64,000 bases of DNA from CAWACP01 sp963780655 (GTDB lineage Bacteria; Acidobacteriota; Terriglobia; Bryobacterales; Bryobacteraceae), in contig CAWACP010000004.1 in the NCBI GenBank assembly GCA_963780655.1, positions 1 through 64,000 on the forward strand, written 5' to 3'. Positions 7,308-15,811 of the stretch are shown here, piece by piece; positions within the stretch are counted from its first letter, which is position 1; every line of letters begins with the position of its first letter. Under the pieces are notes generated by a model that was not told where the DNA came from, made no database searches, and saw only the letters and a list, made by a program, of their open reading frames with translations. A program made the position numbers and the translations under genes.

Positions 7308-8955
7308 GGCGGACAAATCTCAACGGACAAGCGCCGGCGCAAGTGCCTGCGCAGACCGCATGAGTGCGTGCGCCGCATTGCCCAGGCTGTGCGGCGCCGA
7401 TATCGAGCTGGGGAACTTCGTGCTTGGAATGCCCGGCGAAGACACAGGCGCACTGGCGTCGCGCTTGTTGCTGAACGAAATCGACGGCCTTCCGCGCGCG
7501 AAGACGCCCGTCCACACGCCCTGGACCGGCAGCCAGTCGACATATAGCTGCGATGGGCAGGCGGCCGGCGGCTGGAACCCACAGGACTGGGGGCGCAGGT
7601 ATTTGCCCGCCAACGGTGGCTGCATCTACGTGGACCTCGACCATCTGGAATTATGCCAACCGGAGACGCTGAGCGCCTGGGATCACGTGGCCGCGTGGCA
7701 CGCCATGTTGCGCATCGCACGGCGCGCCATGGATTCGGCTAATGCGCGCCTGCCGGAAGGCCGTTCCATCCAGGTGCTGGTGAACAACAGCGATGGCCAC
7801 GGCCACTCCTACGGCAGCCATCTGAACTTCCTGGTCACTCGCCGCACCTGGGACAACATCATCCACCGCAAACCGCACTATCTCGGCTGGCTGGCTTCCT
7901 TCCAGGCGTCGAGCATTGTCTACACCGGCCAGGGCAAAGTGGGATCGGAGAACGGCGCGGCGGAAGTTCCCTACCAGCTTTCCCAGCGCGCCGATTACTT
8001 TCAGAAACTGGTTGGGCCGCAGACCACGTTCGATCGCCCCATGGTCAATTCGCGCGAGGAGCACCTTTGCGGGACCATGCGCTGGTCGCGGGACGACGAT
8101 GCGCCGGCGCGCCTGCACGTCATCTTCTTCGACAACACGCTCGCGCACCTCTCCTGCTTGCTCAAGGTGGGAGTGATGCAGCTGGTATTGACCATGATGG
8201 AGGCCGAGAGAGTGAACCCGCGCCTGATCCTCGACGACCCGCTGGCCGCGCTCGGCGTCTACAGCCGCGACCCCACGCTGCAGAGCCGAGCGCGCCTTGC
8301 CGCGGGAGACGGGACCACGGCGGTGGAACTGCAATTTCTGTTTCTGGAAGAGGCCAGACGCTTCGGCGCCGAGGGCGGGTTCGAAGGCTTCGTGCCCAGG
8401 GCGGCAGAGATCCTGAACCTCTGGGAGGAAACGCTCGGGCGGTTGCGCGCGGCCGACTGGATGGGACTGGCGTCGCGGCTTGACTGGGTCATGAAGTTGA
8501 TGATTCTCCAGCGCGCCATGAATCAGCGGCGGTCGCTACTGGATTCGGCTGAGATTCGCCATCTGGATCAGGTCTACGCGAGCCTCCATCCGGACGGCTT
8601 GTACTGGGCGCGCGAACGAAGCGGTTTCGTGGAGCGCCACGTACCCGAGCAACGCATTCGTCATTTTTGTTCGGAGCCTCCCGATGACACGCGCGCGTGG
8701 ACGCGAGCGATGCTGCTGCGCGCCGCTGATCCGGAATGGGTGGAAACCGTGGACTGGGATCGCATCTCGTTTCGCGTGCGCGACGGCGGCTACTGGCCCT
8801 GGCGGCGCAGCATCGATATGGAGAACCCGCTGGGAATGACCGTCGCCGAGCTTGCTCCGATGTTCGCGGCTGAGCTTCCGTTCGCCGATCTGCTGAACGC
8901 GATCGAGGCGCACGCCAGCGGCCCACGAACGGAGCGGACGCCGGTGGTGAATTGA
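7297..8955 (+). CDS. PafA/Dop-family carboxylate-amine enzyme 1 (Dop-like)
   Basis: About 552 residues; ATG 7297 overlaps the AAA stop, and ATG 7360 is an alternative start. It belongs to the glutamine-synthetase-related Pup ligase/deamidase family: a glutamate in GADIELGNF (Glu36), a strand NGGCIYVDLDHLE with Asp113 or Asp115 in the position of the family's catalytic aspartate, and a later SDGHGHSYGSHLNFLV segment matching the family's SYG-x-HENY region, then YTGQGKVGSE. An insert of about 60 residues separates the first glutamate from the Asp strand, which recalls the extra loop of Dop. Predicted role: deamidase/depupylase for the small tagger encoded next, or a second ligase. The functional split between the two paralogues is inference. 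Confidence 0.8.
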   Translation: MRPEADKSQRTSAGASACADRMSACAALPRLCGADIELGNFVLGMPGEDTGALASRLLLNEIDGLPRAKTPVHTPWTGSQSTYSCDGQAAGGWNPQDWGRRYLPANGGCIYVDLDHLELCQPETLSAWDHVAAWHAMLRIARRAMDSANARLPEGRSIQVLVNNSDGHGHSYGSHLNFLVTRRTWDNIIHRKPHYLGWLASFQASSIVYTGQGKVGSENGAAEVPYQLSQRADYFQKLVGPQTTFDRPMVNSREEHLCGTMRWSRDDDAPARLHVIFFDNTLAHLSCLLKVGVMQLVLTMMEAERVNPRLILDDPLAALGVYSRDPTLQSRARLAAGDGTTAVELQFLFLEEARRFGAEGGFEGFVPRAAEILNLWEETLGRLRAADWMGLASRLDWVMKLMILQRAMNQRRSLLDSAEIRHLDQVYASLHPDGLYWARERSGFVERHVPEQRIRHFCSEPPDDTRAWTRAMLLRAADPEWVETVDWDRISFRVRDGGYWPWRRSIDMENPLGMTVAELAPMFAAELPFADLLNAIEAHASGPRTERTPVVN

Positions 8956-8981
8956 TTCTCGAATCCGGAAAGGAGAAACCA

Positions 8982-9179
8982 ATGGGGCAAAAGGAACGGC
9001 AGAACGATTGGCCCTCCAACGCGGGAGGAGGCGGCGATGATGCGGGGAGCGGGCTTGACCGCATGCGGGAGCAGGCCAATCGCTTCCTGGCAGCCGGCGA
9101 TGAGGCAATCAACCGCGCTCTGGCGAACAGCGACAGCGAGACGTTTCTGAGAGCCAATCGGCAGCAGGGCGGAGAGTGA
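8982..9179 (+). CDS. Pup/UBact-like protein tagger ending in Gly-Gly-Glu
   Basis: 65 residues from ATG 8982, with AGGAG (8971-8975) six bases upstream. The protein is low-complexity and polar (Gly/Asp/Gln-rich first 25 residues), followed by one helix (LDRMREQANRFLAAGDEAIN) and the tail ANRQQGGE. Disorder, size and a C-terminal GG(E/Q) are the hallmarks of Pup and of the UBact proteins of Gram-negative phyla. A terminal Glu means it would be ready for ligation without deamidation. It is sandwiched between two PafA/Dop-family genes behind an ARC-type ATPase, which makes the call firm despite the short length. Predicted role: covalent tag on lysines of proteins destined for unfolding. Confidence 0.88.
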   Translation: MGQKERQNDWPSNAGGGGDDAGSGLDRMREQANRFLAAGDEAINRALANSDSETFLRANRQQGGE

Positions 9180-9183
9180 TCCT

Positions 9184-10878
9184 GTGACTCGGCTGTTGTT
9201 CGGAGTGGAGAGTGAGTACGCCATCGGTGGCGTTGACGGGAACGAGCCGATCAGCCGCGATTCCCTCGTGAACCGGTATGTGTGCGCGGCTCACCGCCGG
9301 CTGCGCCACCTGCAGGATATGGCCACCCCACAGGGCATGTTTCTGGAAAATGGCGCCCGCTTCTACATCGACTGCGGCCAGCATCCGGAAATGGCCACGC
9401 CGGAATGCACAACGCCGTGGGAGCTGGCCCGCTACATCAAGGCGGGTGAGCGAATTCTGGAAGAGCTGACCGAAGAGGTGCAGGCCTCAGCCGGCCCAAC
9501 CGCGGAGGTGATGTGTTTCCGATGCAATGTGGACTATAGCGCGTCGGCCGCGACCTGGGGATGTCACGAATCGTATCTGCACCGGGCCGACCCCTTGAGC
9601 CTTCCCGAGCAGCTCATTCCGCATCTGGTGACGCGAGTCGTCTACGCCGGCGCCGGCGGTTTCAACCCTCTGGTGAATCATCTGGAGTTCTGCGTTGCGC
9701 CGCGGCTGATGCATATCGAGCATGCAATCTCCGGCGACTCGACCGGCAGTCGCGGCATTTTTCACACACGGAACGAGCCGCTGGCCGGTGACGGCTACAA
9801 GCGCCTGCACATCCTGTGCGGCGAAAGCCTGTGTTCGGAAACAGCCATTGTGCTGAAGAGTGGCGCCACGGCGCTGGTGACCGCCCTGGCCGAGCAGGGC
9901 CTGACACCGGGCGCCGGCTTGCGCCTCGCGTCGCCGCTCGAGGCGCTGCACATCGTCGCTTGTGACGTAACCTGCAAACGAAAGCTGCGGCTGGCGGGTG
10001 GCGGGGAAACGACCGCCGTCGAGATCCAGCGCCGGTTCCTCGATATGGCAGAGCGCCACCTGGGGGTGCTGCCGCCATGGGCGGGCGCGGTCTGTTCCCT
10101 GTGGCGGCTCACGCTCGATCGATTGGCAGGCGCGCCGGATTCCGTAGCAACGGTTCTCGACTGGGCCATGAAGCACCGGCTCTTCCACGGCCGGGCCGAA
10201 CGCCGCGGCATTTCCGGCAACCGATTCGGGCTTCTGAATTCTCTGGTCCAGCGGCTCAACGTGTCGCCGGGCGGCGACGGCAACGGTAAGGACATTCCGC
10301 TTAGCGTGCTCCTCGGACCGGAGAGCCCTGTTCCTCTGCTGGTGGAGCGCCTTGGGAAAGAACTCAAGGCGGAGAAGCTGACCTGGGATGATGTCGAACG
10401 GTTCGTCAGTCTGCGCAATGAGTTCTGCCAGATCGATACTCGCTTCGGGCAGATCGGTCCGCGTGGCATTTTCACGGAACTGGATCGGCGCGGAGTGCTC
10501 GATCACAAGGTGTCGGCCATCGATGGCGTGGATGCGGCCGTGCGCGAACCGCCCGCGGCCAGCCGTGCGAAAGTGCGCGGGGAGGCCGTTCGGCGATTGT
10601 CCGGGCAGGCACGAGTTCGGTGCACCTGGCAAGCGATTGCCACGCCGGACGGGCGCACGCTCGACCTGAATGATCCCTTTGCGACAGCGGAGGTTTGGGT
10701 GGATCCGCCGGCGCAGCCGCAGGACAGCAAGGATCTGCCGCAGGACATCCCACAGAACGAATTGTCGAGCGAGCCTGGCCATCTTCACTGGGTGGTGCAA
10801 GCGATGAGGAGGAGACGTGGCGGGTCTCGAACCCGGGCTGAAAGGCCGCCCGACACAACTGCGGGTCCGCACCAATAA
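9184..10878 (+). CDS. pafA: PafA/Dop-family enzyme 2 (PafA-like Pup ligase)
   Basis: 564 residues from GTG 9184, five bases after the tagger stop. The N-terminus reads LLFGVESEYAIGG, the family's ATP/metal glutamates, followed by FLENGARFYIDCGQHPEMATPEC with Asp63, matching the catalytic aspartate of PafA in the usual position. VDYSASAATWGCHESYL gives the second conserved His/Glu segment. No long insert follows the first motif, so it looks more like the ligase PafA than Dop. Predicted reaction: ATP-dependent isopeptide bond formation between the tagger's terminal Glu side chain and substrate lysines. The last 60 residues are polar and probably disordered. The next ORF starts inside its end. 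Confidence 0.85.
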   Translation: MTRLLFGVESEYAIGGVDGNEPISRDSLVNRYVCAAHRRLRHLQDMATPQGMFLENGARFYIDCGQHPEMATPECTTPWELARYIKAGERILEELTEEVQASAGPTAEVMCFRCNVDYSASAATWGCHESYLHRADPLSLPEQLIPHLVTRVVYAGAGGFNPLVNHLEFCVAPRLMHIEHAISGDSTGSRGIFHTRNEPLAGDGYKRLHILCGESLCSETAIVLKSGATALVTALAEQGLTPGAGLRLASPLEALHIVACDVTCKRKLRLAGGGETTAVEIQRRFLDMAERHLGVLPPWAGAVCSLWRLTLDRLAGAPDSVATVLDWAMKHRLFHGRAERRGISGNRFGLLNSLVQRLNVSPGGDGNGKDIPLSVLLGPESPVPLLVERLGKELKAEKLTWDDVERFVSLRNEFCQIDTRFGQIGPRGIFTELDRRGVLDHKVSAIDGVDAAVREPPAASRAKVRGEAVRRLSGQARVRCTWQAIATPDGRTLDLNDPFATAEVWVDPPAQPQDSKDLPQDIPQNELSSEPGHLHWVVQAMRRRRGGSRTRAERPPDTTAGPHQ

Positions 10879-11551
10879 CCCAGACGACGACACGCTGCTG
10901 TTGCATAATATTCCGGCGGACGCGCGCTCGTTCAACAAGCCGCAGATAAGCGTCCTGGTGAAGCGCCCGCGTGCGGGATTGCCCTTTCTGGTGTGCGTGG
11001 ACGAAGACCTGGAATATCCGGCCCCGACCACGAACTGGCGCGGATCTTCGCCGCTGCCCATCCGTGCGCACGCTTTCAAGCTGCGGATACATGTTCGAGC
11101 CGGACGCGCGAAGCGGGCGCATTCAGGGACATCCCGGGCGCACGCTGTAGTCAACCCGCGAGATTGCGCATCGCGCTCACAATCGCACGGAGGCGGAGTG
11201 GCGGCGCGACTGGGCTTCCGCGGACCTGTTCGATACGAACGGAAACTGCGCTCAGCGGAGCGCGAACGAACAATCTCCGCCGGACCCGGCGATAGGGATC
11301 TCTTGAGCTCGAGATTCGCTGCCCGCAAAGCCCGGCCGATCTGTGGCACAGATCGATTTCAGCGAGTGTGAACAGGTACTGGCAACCAGGGAGGTGGAAC
11401 TCGCGGTCAACCGAATGACGCCGAATTCCTCCATCCCGGCATCGTTCGCGCGGCAGTGGAGAAGGCGCCGCCTCTGCACATCGTGTATAGGAAGAGCGGC
11501 GAAGCTGGCGGCAAGGAGCGGTATTTCCAGCGCTCTCCGTCGCCGGCGTAG
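10817..11551 (+). pseudogene. Broken reading frame at the end of the tagging cluster, family unknown
   Basis: GTG 10817, with GGAGGAG upstream, starts MAGLEPGLKGRPTQLRVRT and continues sensibly to about 11020. Coding-like pieces then appear in other frames: GPDHELARIFAAAHP near 11015-11060, YMFEPDARSGRIQGHPGRTL then an in-frame TAG then STREIAHRAHNRTEAEWRRD (about 11085-11240), LELEIRCPQSPADLWH (about 11300), and AEFLHPGIVRAAVEKAPPLH to TAG 11549-11551. Several indels would unite them into one protein of about 240 residues. I do not recognise it. It overlaps the ligase gene and has its own ribosome site, so it was probably the last member of the cluster. It is either decayed or poorly sequenced. 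Confidence 0.45.
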
Positions 11552-11686
11552 GTACTGGAGTTGCGCGCGTTAGCGCAGCGGAGTGCCCGCGCGGCGCTCT
11601 CGCATCCAGCTCTTATGGCGGCGCGATCACATTCACGACAATCAGCGCATAGCGTGCTTCGTCAGGAAATAGCTCCGGCTCGGTGG

Positions 11687-13036
11687 TCAGTCCGCGAACA
11701 GGTTTGTGTTCAGAAAGTCGTTCAGGAACTTACCGCGCGGATCGTATGACGACGCCAGCCGGACGAAATCGCTCAGTCTGGCGTATCGCGCCCGAATCAC
11801 AGCCGGCTTCATCGTGAACAGCTTGCCCCAGTGGGGACGCGGCTCAAATGGGGCGAGCTCTCTTTCAATCAACGGCAGAAGGCTCCGCACCGCGGGCCAG
11901 TCCTGTTTCCAGGTGAAATGAATGGCGACGCTCGCCCGCTGATAAGCGGTGCTCATCCAGAGATCATCGGCCGCGATGGCGCGAATCTCCGAGATCAGCA
12001 GGTGAGGCGTTATGTGATCGCGCAACCGCTCGATGGCGAGGATTGCGTCGACGGCATTGCGACGCGGAACGAAGTATTCCGATTGCAGCTCTTTTCCGGC
12101 GCTCGGAGTGAAGCCCATGCGAAAGTGCGGTAGCCGCTCATACCACGGGCCGGGCACGCCCATCTGCTCAGTGCAGTTCCCGGAGGGAAGCGCGGCGATG
12201 GGGTGAAGGTTTCGCGTTGCGCGACGCGCACCGAAGAACTCGGGCGGCCCTGAGAATGGCTGCGCGGCATCAGTCCGGCTCTTGATCCAGACCTCGTTGA
12301 TCACGTTGTTCCGCCAATCGGTGAACAGGCTGACGCTGTAACCGCTCGCCTCGATATTATCGAAGTGCTCTTTCATCTGCGCGAATGGCAGGTCCTCGTA
12401 CACGTACTGGCGCATCGTGTATGAGGGCTGGATATCGAGAGTGAGCCGCGTGATCACGCCGAGCGCCCCCAGTCCGACCACGGCGCCGTGGAACAGATCG
12501 CCATCCGCTTTGCGAGAGAGCTTCACTACGTCGCCGGCGCCATTCGCGAGTTCCAGCGCGGCGACCGCGGTGGCGAGGTTGCCGTTTGTTTCTCCCGACC
12601 CGTGCGTCGCGGTGCTGCACGCGCCGGCAATCGAGATATGCGGAAGAGAGGCGAGATTGTGCAGGGCAAAGCCCTTGCCATCCAGGTAAGGACAAAGCTG
12701 GCCGTAGGTAACGCCGGCGTCCACCGTGACAGTGCGAGCGGTTTCATCGAGCGCCGCCATTTCGTGCATCGGCCTCAGTGAGAGCAGGTTGTCCCGGCTG
12801 TCAGCTATGGAGTTGAAGCAATGGCGAGTGCCCAGCACCTTCACCTTGTCGTGCGAGCGCAGGAACGACTGGACGCGGCTGACCGTGCCGGCTTCGACGA
12901 CTCGATCCGTACTGTAAGTAAGGTTGCCGGCCCAGTTTGTCAATTTCTGCGCGGTCTCCGACCAGGCTGAGAGCGGGCCGGCGCCACGACCTGCAATGCC
13001 GGCCGAGAGCAATTTTAGCCATAAACGTCGATGCAT
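11687..13036 (-). CDS. FAD-dependent alditol/aldonolactone-type oxidase
   Basis: 449 residues with a probable export signal (residues 1-25). A VAO/PCMH-type FAD-binding domain includes GTRHCFNSIADS, HISIAGACSTATHGSGETNG and a GALGVITRLTLD strand. The C-terminal half matches the ALO/AldO substrate domain with the final FLNDFLNTNLF stretch. Members such as xylitol/alditol oxidase and L-gulonolactone oxidase oxidise polyols or lactones using O2. The first conserved histidine (GTRHCF) corresponds to the position that can carry covalent FAD. It lies downstream of the sugar operon but is separated from it by 560 bases, so it may have its own promoter. Substrate unknown. Confidence 0.85.
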   Translation of the reverse strand: MHRRLWLKLLSAGIAGRGAGPLSAWSETAQKLTNWAGNLTYSTDRVVEAGTVSRVQSFLRSHDKVKVLGTRHCFNSIADSRDNLLSLRPMHEMAALDETARTVTVDAGVTYGQLCPYLDGKGFALHNLASLPHISIAGACSTATHGSGETNGNLATAVAALELANGAGDVVKLSRKADGDLFHGAVVGLGALGVITRLTLDIQPSYTMRQYVYEDLPFAQMKEHFDNIEASGYSVSLFTDWRNNVINEVWIKSRTDAAQPFSGPPEFFGARRATRNLHPIAALPSGNCTEQMGVPGPWYERLPHFRMGFTPSAGKELQSEYFVPRRNAVDAILAIERLRDHITPHLLISEIRAIAADDLWMSTAYQRASVAIHFTWKQDWPAVRSLLPLIERELAPFEPRPHWGKLFTMKPAVIRARYARLSDFVRLASSYDPRGKFLNDFLNTNLFAD

Positions 13037-13598
13037 CGTCGGTGAGCGATGATATCAGATCGCCGCCCGCCCCCGGTGCTCAGGACCCTCTCATGACGTG
13101 AAACGTTTCCGATGGCAGTTTCACAACCGACAGTGACTGCCGGCCGGCCGTTTACCGCAGGCTCGGTCCGGACCCTTCACACGGAGGAGAGACTCAAATG
13201 AACAAAGCGGAGCTGGTGCGGCTGCATTTGCGAGACTCGGGCCGCACTCACGGGCGCGGCGAGCGCCGGGAACCTGCTTACCAATGACCAGTTCACTTAA
13301 CGGTCATTTCTCCAGACCGTACCCGCGTGCTCGATGCGAGCGTGGCACGTGCTGGCAAGCGGCGCCGCTGACCGCCTCGTTCAGGTGTTCGGAGGGTTCA
13401 ACACGGGCCCTCTCAAGGTTCTCGCGTCGGTCTGGGTCTACGTTGTTCATGGTCAGGTGGGATCGGTGCCGGGACGGCGGAGATACGAGCATCAGCGCCA
13501 GGAGCACTCTACCCGCAGAGAGCAGTGTCGCTAAGGTCAGAAGAGAGGCATGTCGAGCGACGTCGCTCCCGGGTGGCCGCGAAGAGAAGAGGGATCAC
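13037..13598. other. 560-base gap without a convincing gene
   Basis: Several short frames look partly coding but none holds together. ATG 13198 follows GGAGGAG and starts MNKAELV before dissolving; a neighbouring frame ends AALTGAASAGNLLTNDQFT at about 13299. On the minus strand 13304-13540 could encode a short signal-like peptide. I read this as intergenic DNA with remnants of one or two small genes. Confidence 0.4.
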
Positions 13599-14642
13599 TT
13601 AAGAAGGCTGCGTCTTCATTGCGGCGATCAGTTCTCGCGCATACATCGCGGCGAGGCGTGCGTTCTTATCGGCATACTCGATGCCAACGAGGCGTCCGTC
13701 CACCACGGGAAGCTGATGGCACAATTCGAAGCCGAGATAACCCCGGTAGCCTGTTTCGGCCAGGCCTCTGATCTGAGCCGGAAGGTTCTCATCCTTTTTC
13801 GGAACGATGCGGTCGTTCTCTTCGGCGTACTCGTTTCCGTAATGACTCAGAACCTGCAGCGATCCGATTTCGTGCGTCGCGCGCACGACATCTTCCGGCC
13901 GCATTTCGTGCTCGAGCCGGGCATCGAAGCACATCTTCAGGTTGGGGGAATCGACCTCCTTCACCATGCGCAGCGCATCCCGATAACCGTGGATCACCGG
14001 CGGGTGGTTCTGCAGGGCCAGAGTGATGCCATGATCCGAGGCGTACTTCACCGATTCCCTCAGACCGTCGCGGCACCAGTCCCACGTGCGCTCTTCCGGG
14101 ACGCGGCTGTGCGCCACGTCCCAGAGATGGAAGGTTTCGTCGTAGCGGGCGCCTCCCTCGGGCGACGTGGTAACGCCGGGCCACGCCAGAAAGACGCGCA
14201 TCAGCGTGACTCCCAGGTCGGCGGTCATACGAATCAGCTCGCGGAAGTAAACCAGATTGGCTTCCCGCGCCTCCGGAATCGGGCTGCTGAAGTCGTTGTT
14301 GCCGGCCACCGCATAAATCGCGATACCGCGCCGGTCGGCGTAGCGGCGCAGCTCCTGGCAAAGATAGCTGTTCATGTCGAGCGGATCGCCGTGCGGTCGC
14401 TTGCCGTCCAGCTCCACTCCCTGATATCCGTATTCCTTTGCCCGATCGACCACCTGCTGCGGAGTCAGCGCGTCGCCGCGATACCAGATGCCCTGATAGG
14501 TAATGCTGTAAAGGCCGAGCTTGATATCGGCCGCGCCTGCCGTTTCCCCGCGTGCAAGCGAGGCTGCGCCCAGAACCCCGGCAGCCGCTGCGCCCACGCT
14601 CAGCAGATCGCGACGGCTGATGCTTTTCGTGTTACCGTCCAT
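13599..14642 (-). CDS. Tat-exported sugar phosphate isomerase/epimerase-like TIM barrel
   Basis: 347 residues. The N-terminus carries a twin-arginine signal (SISRRDLLSVGAAAAGVLG). The mature part is a xylose-isomerase-like TIM barrel of the AP-endonuclease-2 superfamily, with metal-site segments such as GYQGVELDGKR, ALQNHPPVIHG, KMCFDARLEHE and GYLGFELCHQL. Such periplasmic barrels in acidobacteria often act on oxidised sugars (3-keto-glycosides), but the substrate cannot be read from sequence. It is the last gene of a six-gene operon; its ATG shares the base at 14642 with the stop of the redoxin gene. Confidence 0.8.
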   Translation of the reverse strand: MDGNTKSISRRDLLSVGAAAAGVLGAASLARGETAGAADIKLGLYSITYQGIWYRGDALTPQQVVDRAKEYGYQGVELDGKRPHGDPLDMNSYLCQELRRYADRRGIAIYAVAGNNDFSSPIPEAREANLVYFRELIRMTADLGVTLMRVFLAWPGVTTSPEGGARYDETFHLWDVAHSRVPEERTWDWCRDGLRESVKYASDHGITLALQNHPPVIHGYRDALRMVKEVDSPNLKMCFDARLEHEMRPEDVVRATHEIGSLQVLSHYGNEYAEENDRIVPKKDENLPAQIRGLAETGYRGYLGFELCHQLPVVDGRLVGIEYADKNARLAAMYARELIAAMKTQPS

Positions 14643-15811
14643 TACGGTTTCTCCTTTCCCGCGCTACTGGCCATCCAGTATTCATTGAAGCCGATGTAAT
14701 CCGACGGCATGGCGGCCAGCGCCGTGCGCCGCAGTTGCAGAATATCGACCGGCCCGAGCTGTCGATAAAGCAGACGGCCGCCGGGAGCGATCAGCGCGGT
14801 GACGGGAGTGTCCGACTTCCATTCCGGGTCGAACGCCTTTCGCAAGCCGGACGCATCGTCAGAGCCGAACAGCAGGTTGCGGCTGGTGGCATGCTGTTCC
14901 TGAAGCATGCTCAGGACAGCCGCCCGGTCGCGAGGGCCGTCAGTAAATACTGCGACGTACTCCAAACCGCGTACGCCGTACATACGATAAGTGGTTTCCA
15001 GATCGGCCAGCTCCTGAACGCCTGGACCATGGATGGAGCGGAAGCTGAGTAACAGGAACTTATCGGTGGGATTCGAACGACGTTTCTTCAGGTCCTCGGC
15101 GGAGGCAAGCTCCAGCGTAACCGGCTGACTTTCGATCTTACGCAACGCCTCGATTCGGCCAGCCTCCTTTTCCTTCCACTTGGTGGAGCAGCCGAACACC
15201 GGCGTATGAGTCACTTCCACCGGCCGTTCCGCGAGAACCGCGTCCAGCGCGTCGCGGGCATCGTGCTTTGTTACCAGCTCATGGCGAAAGCTGTTGTCAA
15301 AACGGCCCTCGTAGCGCAATCGGCGCTCCTTGTCGAATACGAAAACATGCGGCGTGGCCTGCGGCCCGTAGGCGCGCGTGACCGACTGCGTTTCGCCGTC
15401 GTACAGATATGGATAACGAAGATGATGGTAAGCGGCGCGGATTTTCATCTCCGGAAGAGTGTCGCTCAGGTCGGAGGAATCCAGCTCATCCACGCGAATC
15501 GCATCAGGGTCGTTCCCTTCGATGGCCACCACGGCTACGCCTTTGCCGCTGTAATCGTCGCTCAGCTGCTGGGTACGGCTCTCGTACATCTGAGCGATCG
15601 GACAGTGATTGCACGTGAACACAACCACCAACGCCCTGCTTGCGGCATAGTCGCTGAGCCTGTGGATCTGGCCGTCCACGCCGGGCAGCGCGAAATCCGG
15701 CGCAGGCGAACCGATCGCCAGTATCGGATGCGGCTCGGCGAGAGCCGGCGTGCAGCACGCTGCGATCGCCGCGACGCCGCTAAGCCAGACTGCGCGCGTA
15801 TTCCACCTCAC
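14642..15811 (-). CDS. Exported redoxin (AhpC/TSA-thioredoxin-like) protein
   Basis: About 389 residues from GTG 15811, chosen because GAGGAGG lies nine bases upstream and the start gives a clean signal peptide (RWNTRAVWLSGVAAIAACC). Residues about 35-180 form a peroxiredoxin-like fold with a FTCNHCPIA active site (CxxC), of the family seen as thiol-disulfide reductases with a CNHC motif. The second half (about 200-389) is another thioredoxin-like fold (FLLLSFRSIHGPGVQELADL) without an obvious CxxC. It overlaps the upstream epimerase gene by 32 bases, so it is translationally coupled. It probably maintains redox state or detoxifies peroxides for the exported oxidative sugar pathway. Confidence 0.75.
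   Translation of the reverse strand: MRWNTRAVWLSGVAAIAACCTPALAEPHPILAIGSPAPDFALPGVDGQIHRLSDYAASRALVVVFTCNHCPIAQMYESRTQQLSDDYSGKGVAVVAIEGNDPDAIRVDELDSSDLSDTLPEMKIRAAYHHLRYPYLYDGETQSVTRAYGPQATPHVFVFDKERRLRYEGRFDNSFRHELVTKHDARDALDAVLAERPVEVTHTPVFGCSTKWKEKEAGRIEALRKIESQPVTLELASAEDLKKRRSNPTDKFLLLSFRSIHGPGVQELADLETTYRMYGVRGLEYVAVFTDGPRDRAAVLSMLQEQHATSRNLLFGSDDASGLRKAFDPEWKSDTPVTALIAPGGRLLYRQLGPVDILQLRRTALAAMPSDYIGFNEYWMASSAGKEKP

Noticed and set aside
5667..7316. 549-residue minus-strand open frame opposite the AAA gene
   Set aside because: Antisense shadow of a gene with intact Walker motifs; no motif or start context of its own.
9487..11349. 620-residue minus-strand open frame opposite the Pup ligase
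   Set aside because: Shadow frame; the plus strand encodes conserved ligase motifs over the same span.
5625..11551. Standard actinobacterial Pup-proteasome locus
   Set aside because: No 20S subunit genes and no docking tail on the ATPase. The tagger tail and the adjoining E1/E2/JAB genes differ from that arrangement.
13198..13299. HU-like gene suggested by MNKAELV after GGAGGAG
   Set aside because: Only the first seven residues resemble HU; the frame loses protein character at once and ends after 30 codons.
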